In this document: one piece after another, positions 8,201 through 16,888 of the stretch
Layout of the letters: every line of letters begins with the position of its first letter
Position numbering within the stretch: position 1 is the stretch's first letter
DNA from: a bacterium
GTDB taxonomy: Bacteria > Myxococcota_A > Bradymonadia > UBA7976 > UBA1532
Length of the DNA stretch: 64,000 nucleotides
Direction: 5' to 3'
NCBI GenBank assembly: GCA_030426085.1
Contig: JAUHYW010000033.1
Coordinates: forward strand, 28,642 to 92,641
Translations under genes and position numbers: made by a program
Notes under the pieces: model-generated
What the model saw: only the letters and a program-made list of their open reading frames with translations
Database searches by the model: none
What the model was told of the DNA's origin: nothing

Positions 8201-9722
8201 GGACGGGCTCGACGATCTCGACGGCGTGGAGGGCCTCGACGAGCTGGACGGGCTCGATGACCTCGGCCTTGCTGGCGTGGAGGGCATGCACGAGTTGAAC
8301 GGACTCGACGACCTCGCCGATTTCGACGGGGTCGAGGGCCTCGACGAGCTGGGCGAGCTCGATGACCTCGGCGACCTCGACGGCGTTGAGGGCCTCGACG
8401 AGCTGGACGAGCTCGATGACCTCGGCGACCTCGACGGCGTTGAGGGCCTCGGCAAGCTGGGCGGACTCGATGACCTCGGCGACCTGGATGGCGTTACGGG
8501 CCTCGACGAGCTGGGCGGACTCGATGACCTCGGCGACCTGGATGGCGTTGCGGGCCTCGACGAGCTGGGCGGACTCGATGACCTCGGCGGCCTCGATGAT
8601 CTCGGCGGCCTCGATGGCGTTGCGGCCCTCGATGATCTGAACCTCGGCGATGTCGAGGGCTTGGACGACCTCGGCTCCATCGGCTCCATCGGCTCGCCCG
8701 ATGCCTCGACACCGAACCCCAGGGGCCGACGACCGGCGGGCCGCCCGTCCGACGCAGCCCGTTCCGAGGGGCCGACGCGCCGAGGCACCTCCGACGAGAT
8801 GAGCGACCTGAACGACCTCGACGGGCTGGATGACCTCGACGGGCTGGACGACCTCGACGGGCTGGACGACCTCGACGGGCTGGACGACCTCGACGGGCTG
8901 GACGACCTCGACGGGCTGGACGACCTCGACGACCTGCCCTCGGTCGGCGCGGGCGAGGCATCGGCGTCCGGCGAGCCCGGCCCGAGCGACCTGGCCGACC
9001 TGGAGCGCCTGGTCGACGCCGAGCCCGACCGCTCACCGGCTGCGTTCGACGTCGACAGCCTCGCCGCGCTGCCCGAGACCGACGCGGCCCCCCGGCCTGC
9101 GCCGCCGCCCGCGAGGCCGGCGGCGCCCCCGCCGAGCAACATCCGCGAGGCGCTGGGTCGGGCCGGCGTGCGGGGCGTCGACCCCGAAGCGAGCCCCACC
9201 GATCGGGCGCCGGCGGCGCGCTGGACCGGCGAGCGGCTGCCCGGCTTCACCCGCCAGATGCTCGACGCGCTCGCTTCGACCCGGGAGCCGCCGGGCCCGG
9301 AGGCGGCAGACCCCGCCGATCCGTGGCAGGACGAGCCGTGGGACGCCGACCCCTGGAGCCAGACCCGGCTCAACCGGCCGCCCGATCGTCCGCCCGAGGA
9401 TCTGCCCGTCGCGCCCGCCCCGGCGCCGCAGCCCGGCCTCAGCGACCCCCCGGGGCACCCCGTCCTGGGCTTCACCGAGGCGATCGAGACGCCCGACGGC
9501 CCGGTACAGCTCCAGACCCTCGACCTCGCGCCGGCCACCGCCCGGGTCGCGCAGGCGGTCTATCGCGGGGGGGCGCTCGTCGCCCGCCACGCCACGCCCT
9601 ACGCCGCGCTGCCCGGCGACGGCGACGGCATCGCCCGTCACGTCCAGTCGGCCCACGAGCGGGCGCGCCGGGCGTTGCTCGACGGGGGCGTCTCCGAGCT
9701 GCGCTGGGAGGACGGCCGATGA
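5292..9722 (+). CDS. MinD/ParA-type ATPase with a giant acidic repeat linker
   Basis: 1,476 residues. Residues 1-300 form a deviant-Walker ATPase: GGKGGVGKS at about 11-19, a VVLDADLGAANLHTLLG switch region, and LLIDLGAG. This is closest in style to MinD/FlhG-like ATPases, which switch between membrane- or partner-bound states. Residues 300-680 are Pro/Asp/Glu-rich disorder. Residues 755-1215 are almost purely Asp/Leu/Gly repeats (DLDGLD, LGDLDGV), followed by more disorder. The last 90 residues form a compact domain with a FTEAIETPDGPVQLQTLDL motif. Normal ParA proteins have 250-400 residues, so the tail is exceptional. A short basic segment at about 690-752 interrupts the acidic region. The gene overlaps its neighbours by 4 nt on both sides. 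Confidence 0.85.
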   Translation: MSPPALWAFGGGKGGVGKSLVCAAVAAEIARRGRRVVVLDADLGAANLHTLLGLLHPPRTLGDFFVDPGGDLEPYCVPTEVDGLRLISGAAAILRAAHPRPADRRRLVQGMLALDADVLLIDLGAGTHYNTLDFFNLAGHRLIVTSAEPTSIQNAYAFAKAAVFRRLELGLARHGWVQAVLDRAIQPRGDARIDSMAHLLAVLDQRDPAVADEARALIAELEPRLVVNMADDRARRRVASALGVVCRRYLDLRPDDVGALPDDPAARRAVRRMRPVLQEAPDGPLAAGVRALVQAIESREPHPRPDLLLGAPAPAPRPAEDRGPLVSPPSDSGDTVPAMAPYPGIRLSPPISDRPGPVREVRRIPSPLDDDRSSPSNDDSGPQALKTLTSIPGEPSPFGFNDDEASAPPPPIAGPEADDGLEDIGALQSIEPEMLDPPLRPIGDGAAPLDERRAAPPEPPPVEPARGRPSPTPPTPPGLQLGRAPATGEAWGAIVGPESEDLEPIGAVEPAAPELDISISVFDDLDPEAPDEPEPEPLSRAAAQDTTLRSAPVPGDLFAIADEPAAPEDATGRDVLDWDEPEPPDPFTAATRDSEDPPPSGLDLDASPGEAAAGPALFEPIDDIGEPVFEQGGRSGERPAVSDAWEGPGDLDPEDEADIFEALEALDAEPGGIDRDDLAGLDALDDFDDPRVDRPRDPHDNSTALSPPLRVGSARRAPGTPSSARLDRGRNDSRTYDADFASAPLAEAAGPPDAAASGASALDDLDGLEDLDALDDLMELASGAPNHALDPLSFDDPGDDDLDGLDGLDGLGAFDGLDDLDGLGGLDDLDEEGAAASRDIGDPSADGDPARPETMAGLEAFDDLDDMGPLGGLDDLDDVDDADGISARGGLEGLAGDEGWDDIGDLDPAGEVDGPHALDEIADVVGPSDLDSLDLGSVDDLADLDGVGDGLEALDDLEHPGALDDEMGDLDGLDDLDGVEGLDELDGLDDLGLAGVEGMHELNGLDDLADFDGVEGLDELGELDDLGDLDGVEGLDELDELDDLGDLDGVEGLGKLGGLDDLGDLDGVTGLDELGGLDDLGDLDGVAGLDELGGLDDLGGLDDLGGLDGVAALDDLNLGDVEGLDDLGSIGSIGSPDASTPNPRGRRPAGRPSDAARSEGPTRRGTSDEMSDLNDLDGLDDLDGLDDLDGLDDLDGLDDLDGLDDLDGLDDLDDLPSVGAGEASASGEPGPSDLADLERLVDAEPDRSPAAFDVDSLAALPETDAAPRPAPPPARPAAPPPSNIREALGRAGVRGVDPEASPTDRAPAARWTGERLPGFTRQMLDALASTREPPGPEAADPADPWQDEPWDADPWSQTRLNRPPDRPPEDLPVAPAPAPQPGLSDPPGHPVLGFTEAIETPDGPVQLQTLDLAPATARVAQAVYRGGALVARHATPYAALPGDGDGIARHVQSAHERARRALLDGGVSELRWEDGR
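8313..8582 (+). repeat. Five tandem 54-bp coding repeats
   Basis: Five consecutive 54-bp units encode an 18-residue repeat of the form LGDLDGVxGLDELGGLDD. Boundaries fall at 8367, 8421, 8475 and 8529. Units 3 and 4 are nearly identical in DNA, indicating recent expansion by slippage or unequal crossing-over. Confidence 0.9.
8814..8939 (+). repeat. Tandem 18-bp coding repeats (DLDGLD)
   Basis: Six copies of an 18-bp unit encoding DLDGLD (8814-8921) are identical except for a single base in the first copy. A diverged seventh unit follows (8922-8939). DNA-level identity indicates very recent copy-number change. Confidence 0.95.
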
Positions 9723-10384
9723 GCGTGATCTGGCTCGTCGCCGAGAGCGGCGGCCTCGCTGGCCTGTCGGCGGCGCTGGCCGAGCGGGGCATCGACCTGC
9801 GCCGCACCGGCGAGGGCAAGCTGCCCGACGCGGCCTTCGACCTGTACGACGGCGCGGGGGTGGTGGTGGTCGACGCGCGCAGCACCGTCGGCCGGGCCGT
9901 GCTCGCCGACAGCGCGCGGGCGCTGGTGCCGGTCGTCGGCATCGCGCCCCCGGAGATCGACCTGCCCGGCGGGGTGCTGCGCCTGACGCCCGAGGCCCCG
10001 CCGCGCATGGCGCATCACCTGATGGAGGTGCTGGCCGAGCCGCGCAACCTGCGGCGCCACCCCCGGGTGCCGGTGCGCCTGCCGGTCCGCGTCGGCGAGC
10101 AGGTGCTCGAGTCGGTCGACATCTCGCTGTACGGGCTGCGGGTGCAGCCGGACGGCCCGTGGGCCGCCGCCAGCGACATCCGCGCGACCGCGGTCTACCT
10201 CGAGGACGGGGCTCGCATCGCCCTGTCGGCGTCGGTGGTGGCCCGCCGGTCCGACGGCGTCGCCCTGCGCTGCCGGCCGCAGTCCGACGAGGATCTGCTG
10301 CTCTGGATCCACCTCATCCTGGAAGGCCTGGAGCGCAGCCCGCTGCACGCCGAGGCCGACCCCTTCGGGGCGCTCTTCGAGTAG
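9719..10384 (+). CDS. PilZ-domain protein (putative c-di-GMP receptor)
   Basis: 221 residues, starting at ATG 9719 inside the ATGA overlap with the ATPase gene. Residues 1-100 resemble a receiver-like alpha/beta fold (VVVVDARSTVGRAVL, VPVVGIAPPEIDLPGG), but no phosphoacceptor pattern is certain. Residues about 108-205 are a PilZ domain with both c-di-GMP-binding elements: an arginine-rich start NLRRHPRVPVRLPV (RxxxR) and a DISLYG motif matching (D/N)xSxxG. Coupling to the MinD-like ATPase suggests that c-di-GMP sets the localisation or activity of the envelope module. A bidirectional hairpin follows the gene. Confidence 0.82.
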   Translation: MSVIWLVAESGGLAGLSAALAERGIDLRRTGEGKLPDAAFDLYDGAGVVVVDARSTVGRAVLADSARALVPVVGIAPPEIDLPGGVLRLTPEAPPRMAHHLMEVLAEPRNLRRHPRVPVRLPVRVGEQVLESVDISLYGLRVQPDGPWAAASDIRATAVYLEDGARIALSASVVARRSDGVALRCRPQSDEDLLLWIHLILEGLERSPLHAEADPFGALFE

Positions 10385-10412
10385 CGCCCCCCAGAACACC
10401 CCGTTCGAAACG

Positions 10413-10443
10413 CGAAGCCCCGACCACGAGGGCCGGGGCTTCG
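10413..10443. terminator. Bidirectional hairpin terminator between the PilZ gene and groEL
   Basis: A perfect 10-bp stem, CGAAGCCCCG (10413-10422) with CGGGGCTTCG (10434-10443), and an 11-nt loop sit between two convergent genes. There is no long T-run on the plus strand and only a TTT on the minus strand, so termination strength is uncertain. Confidence 0.6.
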
Positions 10444-10486
10444 TCTCACCGGACGCCCGGAGCGGGCGCCGATGGGCCGGACTTCA

Positions 10487-12426
<1,940 letters not shown>

Positions 12427-12488
12427 TGAGCTCCTCGCGTGTTCGTGCGCGATCGCGTTGTGATCGGTTGCCGTGCGTTGGATGGCGC

Positions 12489-12503
12489 GGAGCGTGTCGC
12501 TCC
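12489..12503 (-). promoter_or_regulatory. Hairpin in the groES leader
   Basis: GGAGCG-TGT-CGCTCC, a perfect 6-bp inverted repeat with a 3-nt loop, lies just downstream of the predicted groE promoter, near or just after the expected transcription start. It could be an operator or a leader hairpin. It does not match the CIRCE consensus. Confidence 0.3.
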
Positions 12504-12517
12504 CCGCGGCGGCGGTA

Positions 12518-12545
12518 CGGTTAAGCACCTGCTCCGGGCTGTCAA
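12518..12545 (-). promoter_or_regulatory. Putative groES-groEL promoter
   Basis: On the minus strand a perfect TTGACA (12545-12540) is followed after 16 nt by TAACCG (12523-12518). This places transcription start about 85 nt before the groES ATG. The -35 match is strong and the -10 weak. Confidence 0.45.
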
Positions 12546-12822
12546 TGGGGTGCGGGGCGATTTTTATCGCGCGGCGGCAAATCCCTGGAATCACGACGCA
12601 AAAAATCTCACCTTCAGCAGTCGTGATCGGCGTCTGCCAGCACTCTCGGGGTGGATCTGCCAGCGACGCCCCGCGCGGTGGCGCTTCGGCAGGGTGGCAG
12701 GAGCGGGGATCGGCCCGGACGGCGGGGCCCACCGGACGGGCAGCGAGGGCGGTGGGCGGTGAGCCCGGGCGACGCGCCCGGGTGATCGTGGATCGCGCGC
12801 GCCGGGCTCGGCGCGGGGGTCG
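12546..12822. other. Intergenic region between groES promoter and lexA stop
   Basis: No gene is supported here. A slightly AT-richer patch (about 12555-12615) lies upstream of the groE promoter. The single sequence CCAGCACTC (12637-12645) resembles one half of a CIRCE element but has no partner half. The remainder is GC-rich with no clear terminator for lexA. Confidence 0.5.
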
Positions 12823-13467
12823 CTACATGCGGCGATAGACCCCGACCACCCGGCCGAGGATCATCGTCTCGCGGAAGTCCTTCTTGTGCACGTAGATCGG
12901 CTCCATCTGGCTGTTGGCCGGCTGGAAGCGGATGCGCTGCCCCTCGGGGTAGTACCGCTTGCAGGTGGCCTCCTCGTCGATGAGCGCGATGACGATGTCG
13001 CCCTTGTGGGCGGTGGGGGTCTTCTTCACGAAGACGTAGTCCCCGTCGAAGATGCCGTCCTCGATCATCGACTCGCCGACGATGCGCAGCGCGAAGACCT
13101 CTTTGTGCCCCCCGAGCAGCACCCGGTCGACCTTGACCGAGTCCTCGGCCTGCTCGACCGCCAGGATGGGCTCGCCGGCCGCGACCCGCCCCAGCAGCGG
13201 GATCTCGACGGTGTCGACGTCGTCGCTGTTGGCCGCCGGCCCGGGGGCCCCGGGCAGCTTGACCGGGCGCATCGCCCGGCTCTTGAGGTCGTCCCGCCGC
13301 AGGTAGCCCTTGCGCTCGAGGGCCTTGAGGTGGTCATTGACCCCGTTGGTGGAGCGGATGCCCATCTGCCGCCCGATCTCGCGGATGGTCGGGGGATACC
13401 CCCGCTCGGCGATCGAGGCGGTGATGTAGTCGAGGATCTCGCGCTGCCGGGCGGTGAGCCGCTTCAT
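12823..13467 (-). CDS. lexA: SOS repressor LexA
   Basis: 214 residues. The N-terminal winged helix-turn-helix begins [15 protein letters not shown] and contains [13 protein letters not shown] and [18 protein letters not shown]. The C-terminal self-cleaving peptidase has the Ala-Gly scissile bond (VAAGEP, about 96), the catalytic Ser in GESMIEDG (about 132) and the catalytic Lys in EATCKRYYP (about 168). RecA-stimulated cleavage would relieve repression of DNA-repair genes. ATG 13467 was chosen over an upstream extension because the protein starts exactly as other LexA proteins do. Two LexA-like boxes in its own promoter predict autoregulation. It is divergent from maf-yggS. Confidence 0.97.
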   Translation of the reverse strand: MKRLTARQREILDYITASIAERGYPPTIREIGRQMGIRSTNGVNDHLKALERKGYLRRDDLKSRAMRPVKLPGAPGPAANSDDVDTVEIPLLGRVAAGEPILAVEQAEDSVKVDRVLLGGHKEVFALRIVGESMIEDGIFDGDYVFVKKTPTAHKGDIVIALIDEEATCKRYYPEGQRIRFQPANSQMEPIYVHKKDFRETMILGRVVGVYRRM

Positions 13468-13483
13468 GGGCGCTCCCAGGAGA

Positions 13484-13499
13484 CTGAACACAGTTTCAT
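13484..13499 (-). promoter_or_regulatory. Proximal LexA box
   Basis: On the minus strand ATGAAACTGTGTTCAG ends in the same GTTCAG core as the distal box and matches the CTRHAMRYBYGTTCAGS motif reported for Myxococcus xanthus LexA at most positions. It lies 17 nt before the lexA ATG, where bound repressor would block initiation. Confidence 0.6.
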
Positions 13500-13509
13500 G
13501 TGCGGGGGC

Positions 13510-13539
13510 AGCGTACTGAACGGGCGAACAGAGTGTCAA
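13510..13539 (-). promoter_or_regulatory. lexA promoter with embedded distal LexA box
   Basis: TTGACA (13539-13534) and TACGCT (13515-13510) are 18 nt apart on the minus strand. Between them, at 13531-13516, sits CTGTTCGCCCGTTCAG, a near-perfect match to the myxobacterial LexA motif. Repressor binding here would block RNA polymerase directly. The site is 32 bp (about three helical turns) from the proximal box. Confidence 0.65.
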
Positions 13540-13604
13540 TCGCCTTTCTCGGGTGTCGTCGCATGGGTCTGCGGCGGGGTCCGGCGGCGGCGGAGGAGCG
13601 ATCG

Positions 13605-14885
13605 ATGAGCGTGATGGAGCGGTCGGGCGAGGTGGGCTTCGTGCTCGGTTCGGGCTCGCCCCGGCGGCGGGCGATGCTGGCCGGGGCCGGGCTCCGGCCG
13701 CCGGTGCGCACCGCGGACGTCGACGAGACGCCGCACACCGGCGAGGGTCCGCTGGACTTCACGACCCGCATGGCCCGGGAGAAGGCCCGCGCCGTGGCCC
13801 GGCGCCTCGGCCGCCCGGCGCTGGGGTGCGACACGACGGTCATCGTGGACGGGCGCATCCTGGGCAAGCCGACGGACGACGACGACGCGGCGGCGATGCT
13901 GGGGCGCCTGGCCGGGCGCAGCCACGAGGTCATCAGCGCGTGGGCCATCGCCGACGCCGACGGGGTCCGCCGGGCGGGGCACGGGGTCACGACGGTGCGC
14001 TTCCGGCCGCTGACCGCGGGGCAGATCGCGGCCTACGTGGGCACCGGCGAGCCTCGGGACAAGGCCGGGGCGTATGGCATCCAGGGCCAGGGCATGCGGC
14101 TGATCGAGGGCTACGAGGGGGACTACCTCACGGTGGTCGGCATGCCGCTGGGCGCGGTGCTCGAGGGGCTGACCGCCGAGGGCCTGATCCCGGCGCCGGC
14201 CTCGGCGCTGGCCCGGCGGGCGGCGGTGCTGCGGGGGCGCATCGCCGCCGCCTGCGACGCGGCGGGGCGCGACCCGGACACGGTCACCCTGGTCGGCGCG
14301 AGCAAGGCCCAGCCGCTGCCGCTGCTGCGGGACGCGCTCGCCGCGGGCGTGCCCGATCTGGGCGAGAGCTACGTGCAGGAGTGGCAGGAGAAGGCCGCGG
14401 CGCTGGCCGACGCCGAGCCGGGCCCCCGGTGGCACTTCATCGGGCGGGTCCAGCGCAACAAGGCGAGGCACATCGTCGACGCCGGGCTGGTGCACGGGGT
14501 CTACGCCGCGCGCACGGCCGAGGCGCTGGCGAAGCGGGCCCGCAGCGCGGGGCGGGTGCTGCCGATCCTGGCGCAGGTCGATCTGGCGGGCGAGGCCAGC
14601 AAGGGCGGCGTCGCGCCGGGCGACCTCGGGGCGCTGCTGGACGCCATCGCCGGGATCGAGGGGGTCTGGGTCGAAGGCCTGATGACGCTGCCCCCCCAGG
14701 AGGGGCTGGCCGGGGCCCGGGCCCGCTTCGCCGAGCTGCGCGCGCTGCGCGACGGGCTGGCGACGGCCGCCCGCCCCCTGCCCATCTTGTCGATGGGCAT
14801 GTCGGGCGACTTCGACGCGGCGGTCGCCGAGGGCGCGACCCACGTCCGGGTCGGCACCGCGCTCTTCGGCCCCCGGCGCCGCTGA
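13605..14885 (+). CDS. maf: Fusion of Maf nucleotide pyrophosphatase and YggS/PLPBP
   Basis: 426 residues, starting at ATG 13605, which is preceded by GGAGGAG with a 6-nt spacer. Residues 1-195 are a Maf/YhdE house-cleaning NTP pyrophosphatase: [30 protein letters not shown] and the signature [11 protein letters not shown]. Residues 205-426 are a PLP-homeostasis protein of the YggS family: LVGASKAQP with the PLP lysine (about 233), [18 protein letters not shown] and [19 protein letters not shown]. The two are normally separate proteins, and both halves keep their key residues. It shares the intergenic region with lexA. Maf clears non-canonical or modified nucleotides; YggS buffers vitamin B6. 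Confidence 0.92.
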   Translation: MSVMERSGEVGFVLGSGSPRRRAMLAGAGLRPPVRTADVDETPHTGEGPLDFTTRMAREKARAVARRLGRPALGCDTTVIVDGRILGKPTDDDDAAAMLGRLAGRSHEVISAWAIADADGVRRAGHGVTTVRFRPLTAGQIAAYVGTGEPRDKAGAYGIQGQGMRLIEGYEGDYLTVVGMPLGAVLEGLTAEGLIPAPASALARRAAVLRGRIAAACDAAGRDPDTVTLVGASKAQPLPLLRDALAAGVPDLGESYVQEWQEKAAALADAEPGPRWHFIGRVQRNKARHIVDAGLVHGVYAARTAEALAKRARSAGRVLPILAQVDLAGEASKGGVAPGDLGALLDAIAGIEGVWVEGLMTLPPQEGLAGARARFAELRALRDGLATAARPLPILSMGMSGDFDAAVAEGATHVRVGTALFGPRRR

Positions 14886-14908
14886 GCCGGGCCCGCGGCG
14901 GGGGCCGG

Positions 14909-14937
14909 TTGTCCGCGGCCGGCGGCTGTGCTGAAAT
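14909..14937 (+). promoter_or_regulatory. Putative promoter of the namZ-like gene
   Basis: TTGTCC (14909-14914), a 17-nt spacer, and TGAAAT (14932-14937). The expected transcription start coincides with the ATG at 14944, so the mRNA would be leaderless or nearly so. Confidence 0.45.
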
Positions 14938-14943
14938 GCCGCC

Positions 14944-16146
14944 ATGAAGCGCACCCCCTCGGTCCAGCTCGGCCTCGATGTCCTCGTCGAAGAGGGCTTC
15001 GCCCGGCTGCGCGGGCGGCGGGTCGGCCTGCTGTGCCACGCGGCCAGCGTCGCCTCGGACCTGCACCACGTCACCGAGCACCTCGTCGCGGCCGGGGTCG
15101 ACGTCGTGCGCTGCTTCGGCCCGGAGCACGGCATCTGGGCCGACGCCCAGGACATGATCGCGGTCGGCGACGAGGCGGCCACCGAGCCGGTCACCGGCGC
15201 CCCGGTGCGCAGCCTCTACGGGCACGACGAGGCGAGCCTGGCCCCCCGGGCCGCCGATCTGACCGACCTCGACGTGCTGCTGATCGACCTCCAGGACGTC
15301 GGCGCCCGCTATTACACCTACATCTACACCGCGGCGCTGGCCGCCCGGGCCGCGGCGAAGGCCGGGGTCGAGGTCGTGCTCTGCGATCGACCCAACCCGC
15401 TGGGCGGGGCCCGGGTCGAAGGCGGCCTGACCGGGGCCGGCTTCCTCAGCTTCGTGGGCCTGTGGCCGCTGCCCACCCGCCACGGGCTGACCATCGGCGA
15501 GGTGGTGACCCTGCTCGACGCCCGGGAAGGCTTCGGGGCCTCGATCGACGTCGTCGAGATGCGCGGCTGGCGCCGGGCGATGTACCACGACGACACCGGC
15601 CTGCCCTGGGTCCAGCCCTCGCCCAACATGCCGACGCTCGACACCGCCGTCGTCTACCCCGGCATGTGCCTGCTCGAAGGCACCGAGCTGAGCGAGGGGC
15701 GGGGCACCACCCGGCCGTTCGAGCTGATCGGCGCCGACTTCATCGACCCCTTCGCTCTGGCCCGGGCCCTGGCCGAGGCGCCGGTCTACGGGGTGCGCTG
15801 GCGCCCGGTGTTCTTCCGACCGACGTTCCACAAGTTCGGGGGCCGCTCCATCGGCGGCACCGCGCTGCACGTCACCGACCGGGACGCCTTCGACCCGCTG
15901 CGGGCCGGCCTGCACTACCTGGGCGCGGTGCGTCGGCTCTACGGCGACGCGCTGACGTGGCGCACCGCGGCCTACGAGTTCGTCGACGACCGGCTGGCCA
16001 TCGACCTGCTCTTCGGCGGCGCCGACGCCCGTGAGGCGATCGAGGCCGACGCCGACGCCGACGCGCTCGACACCCTGTGGCGCGGCTGGCAGAAAGAGGC
16101 CGCCGCCTTCGCCGAGGCCCGCCGGCCGTTTCTGAGGTACCGTTGA
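14944..16146 (+). CDS. namZ: NamZ-family exo-beta-N-acetylmuramidase (DUF1343)
   Basis: 400 residues, typical of the DUF1343 family whose Bacillus member NamZ removes terminal N-acetylmuramic acid from peptidoglycan fragments. Conserved blocks are FGPEHGIWADAQDM, DLQDVGARYYTYIYT, LCDRPNPLGG, a central SPNMPTLDTAVVYPGMCLLEGTELSEGRGTT region (given here only as start and end: SPNMP to GRGTT), and FHKFGG. No signal peptide is visible, so the enzyme may act on imported muropeptides in the cytoplasm. It probably feeds MurNAc/GlcNAc recycling. Start ATG 14944 follows a promoter-like sequence with no leader. Confidence 0.9.
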   Translation: MKRTPSVQLGLDVLVEEGFARLRGRRVGLLCHAASVASDLHHVTEHLVAAGVDVVRCFGPEHGIWADAQDMIAVGDEAATEPVTGAPVRSLYGHDEASLAPRAADLTDLDVLLIDLQDVGARYYTYIYTAALAARAAAKAGVEVVLCDRPNPLGGARVEGGLTGAGFLSFVGLWPLPTRHGLTIGEVVTLLDAREGFGASIDVVEMRGWRRAMYHDDTGLPWVQPSPNMPTLDTAVVYPGMCLLEGTELSEGRGTTRPFELIGADFIDPFALARALAEAPVYGVRWRPVFFRPTFHKFGGRSIGGTALHVTDRDAFDPLRAGLHYLGAVRRLYGDALTWRTAAYEFVDDRLAIDLLFGGADAREAIEADADADALDTLWRGWQKEAAAFAEARRPFLRYR

Positions 16147-16220
16147 GAGCTTTCCCACACACGCCGACGCTTCGCCCGGCACCGTCCCGAGCGCCGATCT
16201 CGGCGTCTGCCAGCGCGCGA

Positions 16221-16235
16221 AATACTTCGAGTATT
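16221..16235. other. AT-rich palindrome in the 16147-16306 gap
   Basis: AATACT-TCG-AGTATT is a perfect 6-bp inverted repeat in an otherwise GC-rich 160-bp gap. It lies 72 nt upstream of the next gene. It might be an operator; no T-run suggests a terminator. Confidence 0.3.
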
Positions 16236-16306
16236 CCTGCGGCCTCCATCCTCGACCTCGGCGCTCGGCCCGGCGCTGCGCTCGACCGGATTGTGCGGGC
16301 AAGCTC

Positions 16307-16888
16307 TTGAAGGTCGCCTTCGTCAGCAACAGCCAGGGCAGCGGTCCGCTGCTCGAGACGGCCCTGCTCATGCTCGTCGAGCGGCACGACGTCGACCGCA
16401 TCGTGCCCATCGGCGGCGCCATGCGCGACGTCGACGCGGTGCTCATCGGCCGGCGGCGGCGCTTCCCCCAGGCGGTGACGTGGACCGAGAAGGGCTACCC
16501 GGATTACGTGCTCGCCGCGGTGCTCGAAGGGGTGGTCGAGACGCCGCTCATCGAGGTCGAGCGCACCGAGCAGCTCGCCGCGGCGGTCCTGCCCTTCGAC
16601 GTGCGGGAGAGAGCCATCGACGTCGAGGGCCGCCCGATCGCCGTCGCCCGGCCCGGCGAGCCCGAGCCCGAGGGCCCGATCGTCGTCTCCGAAGCCCCCG
16701 GGCGCCATGGCGTGCAGCGGCGCGACGGGCGCATCTTCGTCTGCCCGGGGCAGATGCGGGATCTGATGTGGGACGACGAGCCGGCGAGCTGCGCGCTCGT
16801 CGCGATGGCCGAAGGGCAGCTCTACGTGGGCTTCTTGGACATCTACGGCGACCTGCTCGAAGAGGCGACGCCGATCGAGCCCCAGTGA
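16307..16888 (+). CDS. Orphan protein with a possible degenerate phosphoesterase-like fold
   Basis: 193 residues starting at TTG 16307; no strong ribosome site is visible. The N-terminus reads MKVAFVSNSQGSGPLLETAL then VDRIVPIGGAM. The layout recalls the first two motifs of calcineurin-like phosphoesterases (DxHGN and GDxVxxG), but the metal-binding residues are missing: Asp-x-His-Gly-Asn is replaced by SNSQGS, and the GD pair by GG. The rest is mixed alpha/beta with an EGPIVVSEAPGRHG segment. Its stop overlaps the NadD start by 4 nt (GTGA), so it is co-translated with NAD biosynthesis. The family is not recognised. Confidence 0.6.
   Translation: MKVAFVSNSQGSGPLLETALLMLVERHDVDRIVPIGGAMRDVDAVLIGRRRRFPQAVTWTEKGYPDYVLAAVLEGVVETPLIEVERTEQLAAAVLPFDVRERAIDVEGRPIAVARPGEPEPEGPIVVSEAPGRHGVQRRDGRIFVCPGQMRDLMWDDEPASCALVAMAEGQLYVGFLDIYGDLLEEATPIEPQ

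Noticed and set aside
8313..8939. CRISPR-like array
   Set aside because: The repeats are contiguous, in frame and protein-coding, with no spacers.
12637..12645. CIRCE heat-shock element upstream of groES
   Set aside because: Only one half-site-like sequence, CCAGCACTC, is present. The second half at the required 9-nt spacing does not match, so HrcA control is not supported.
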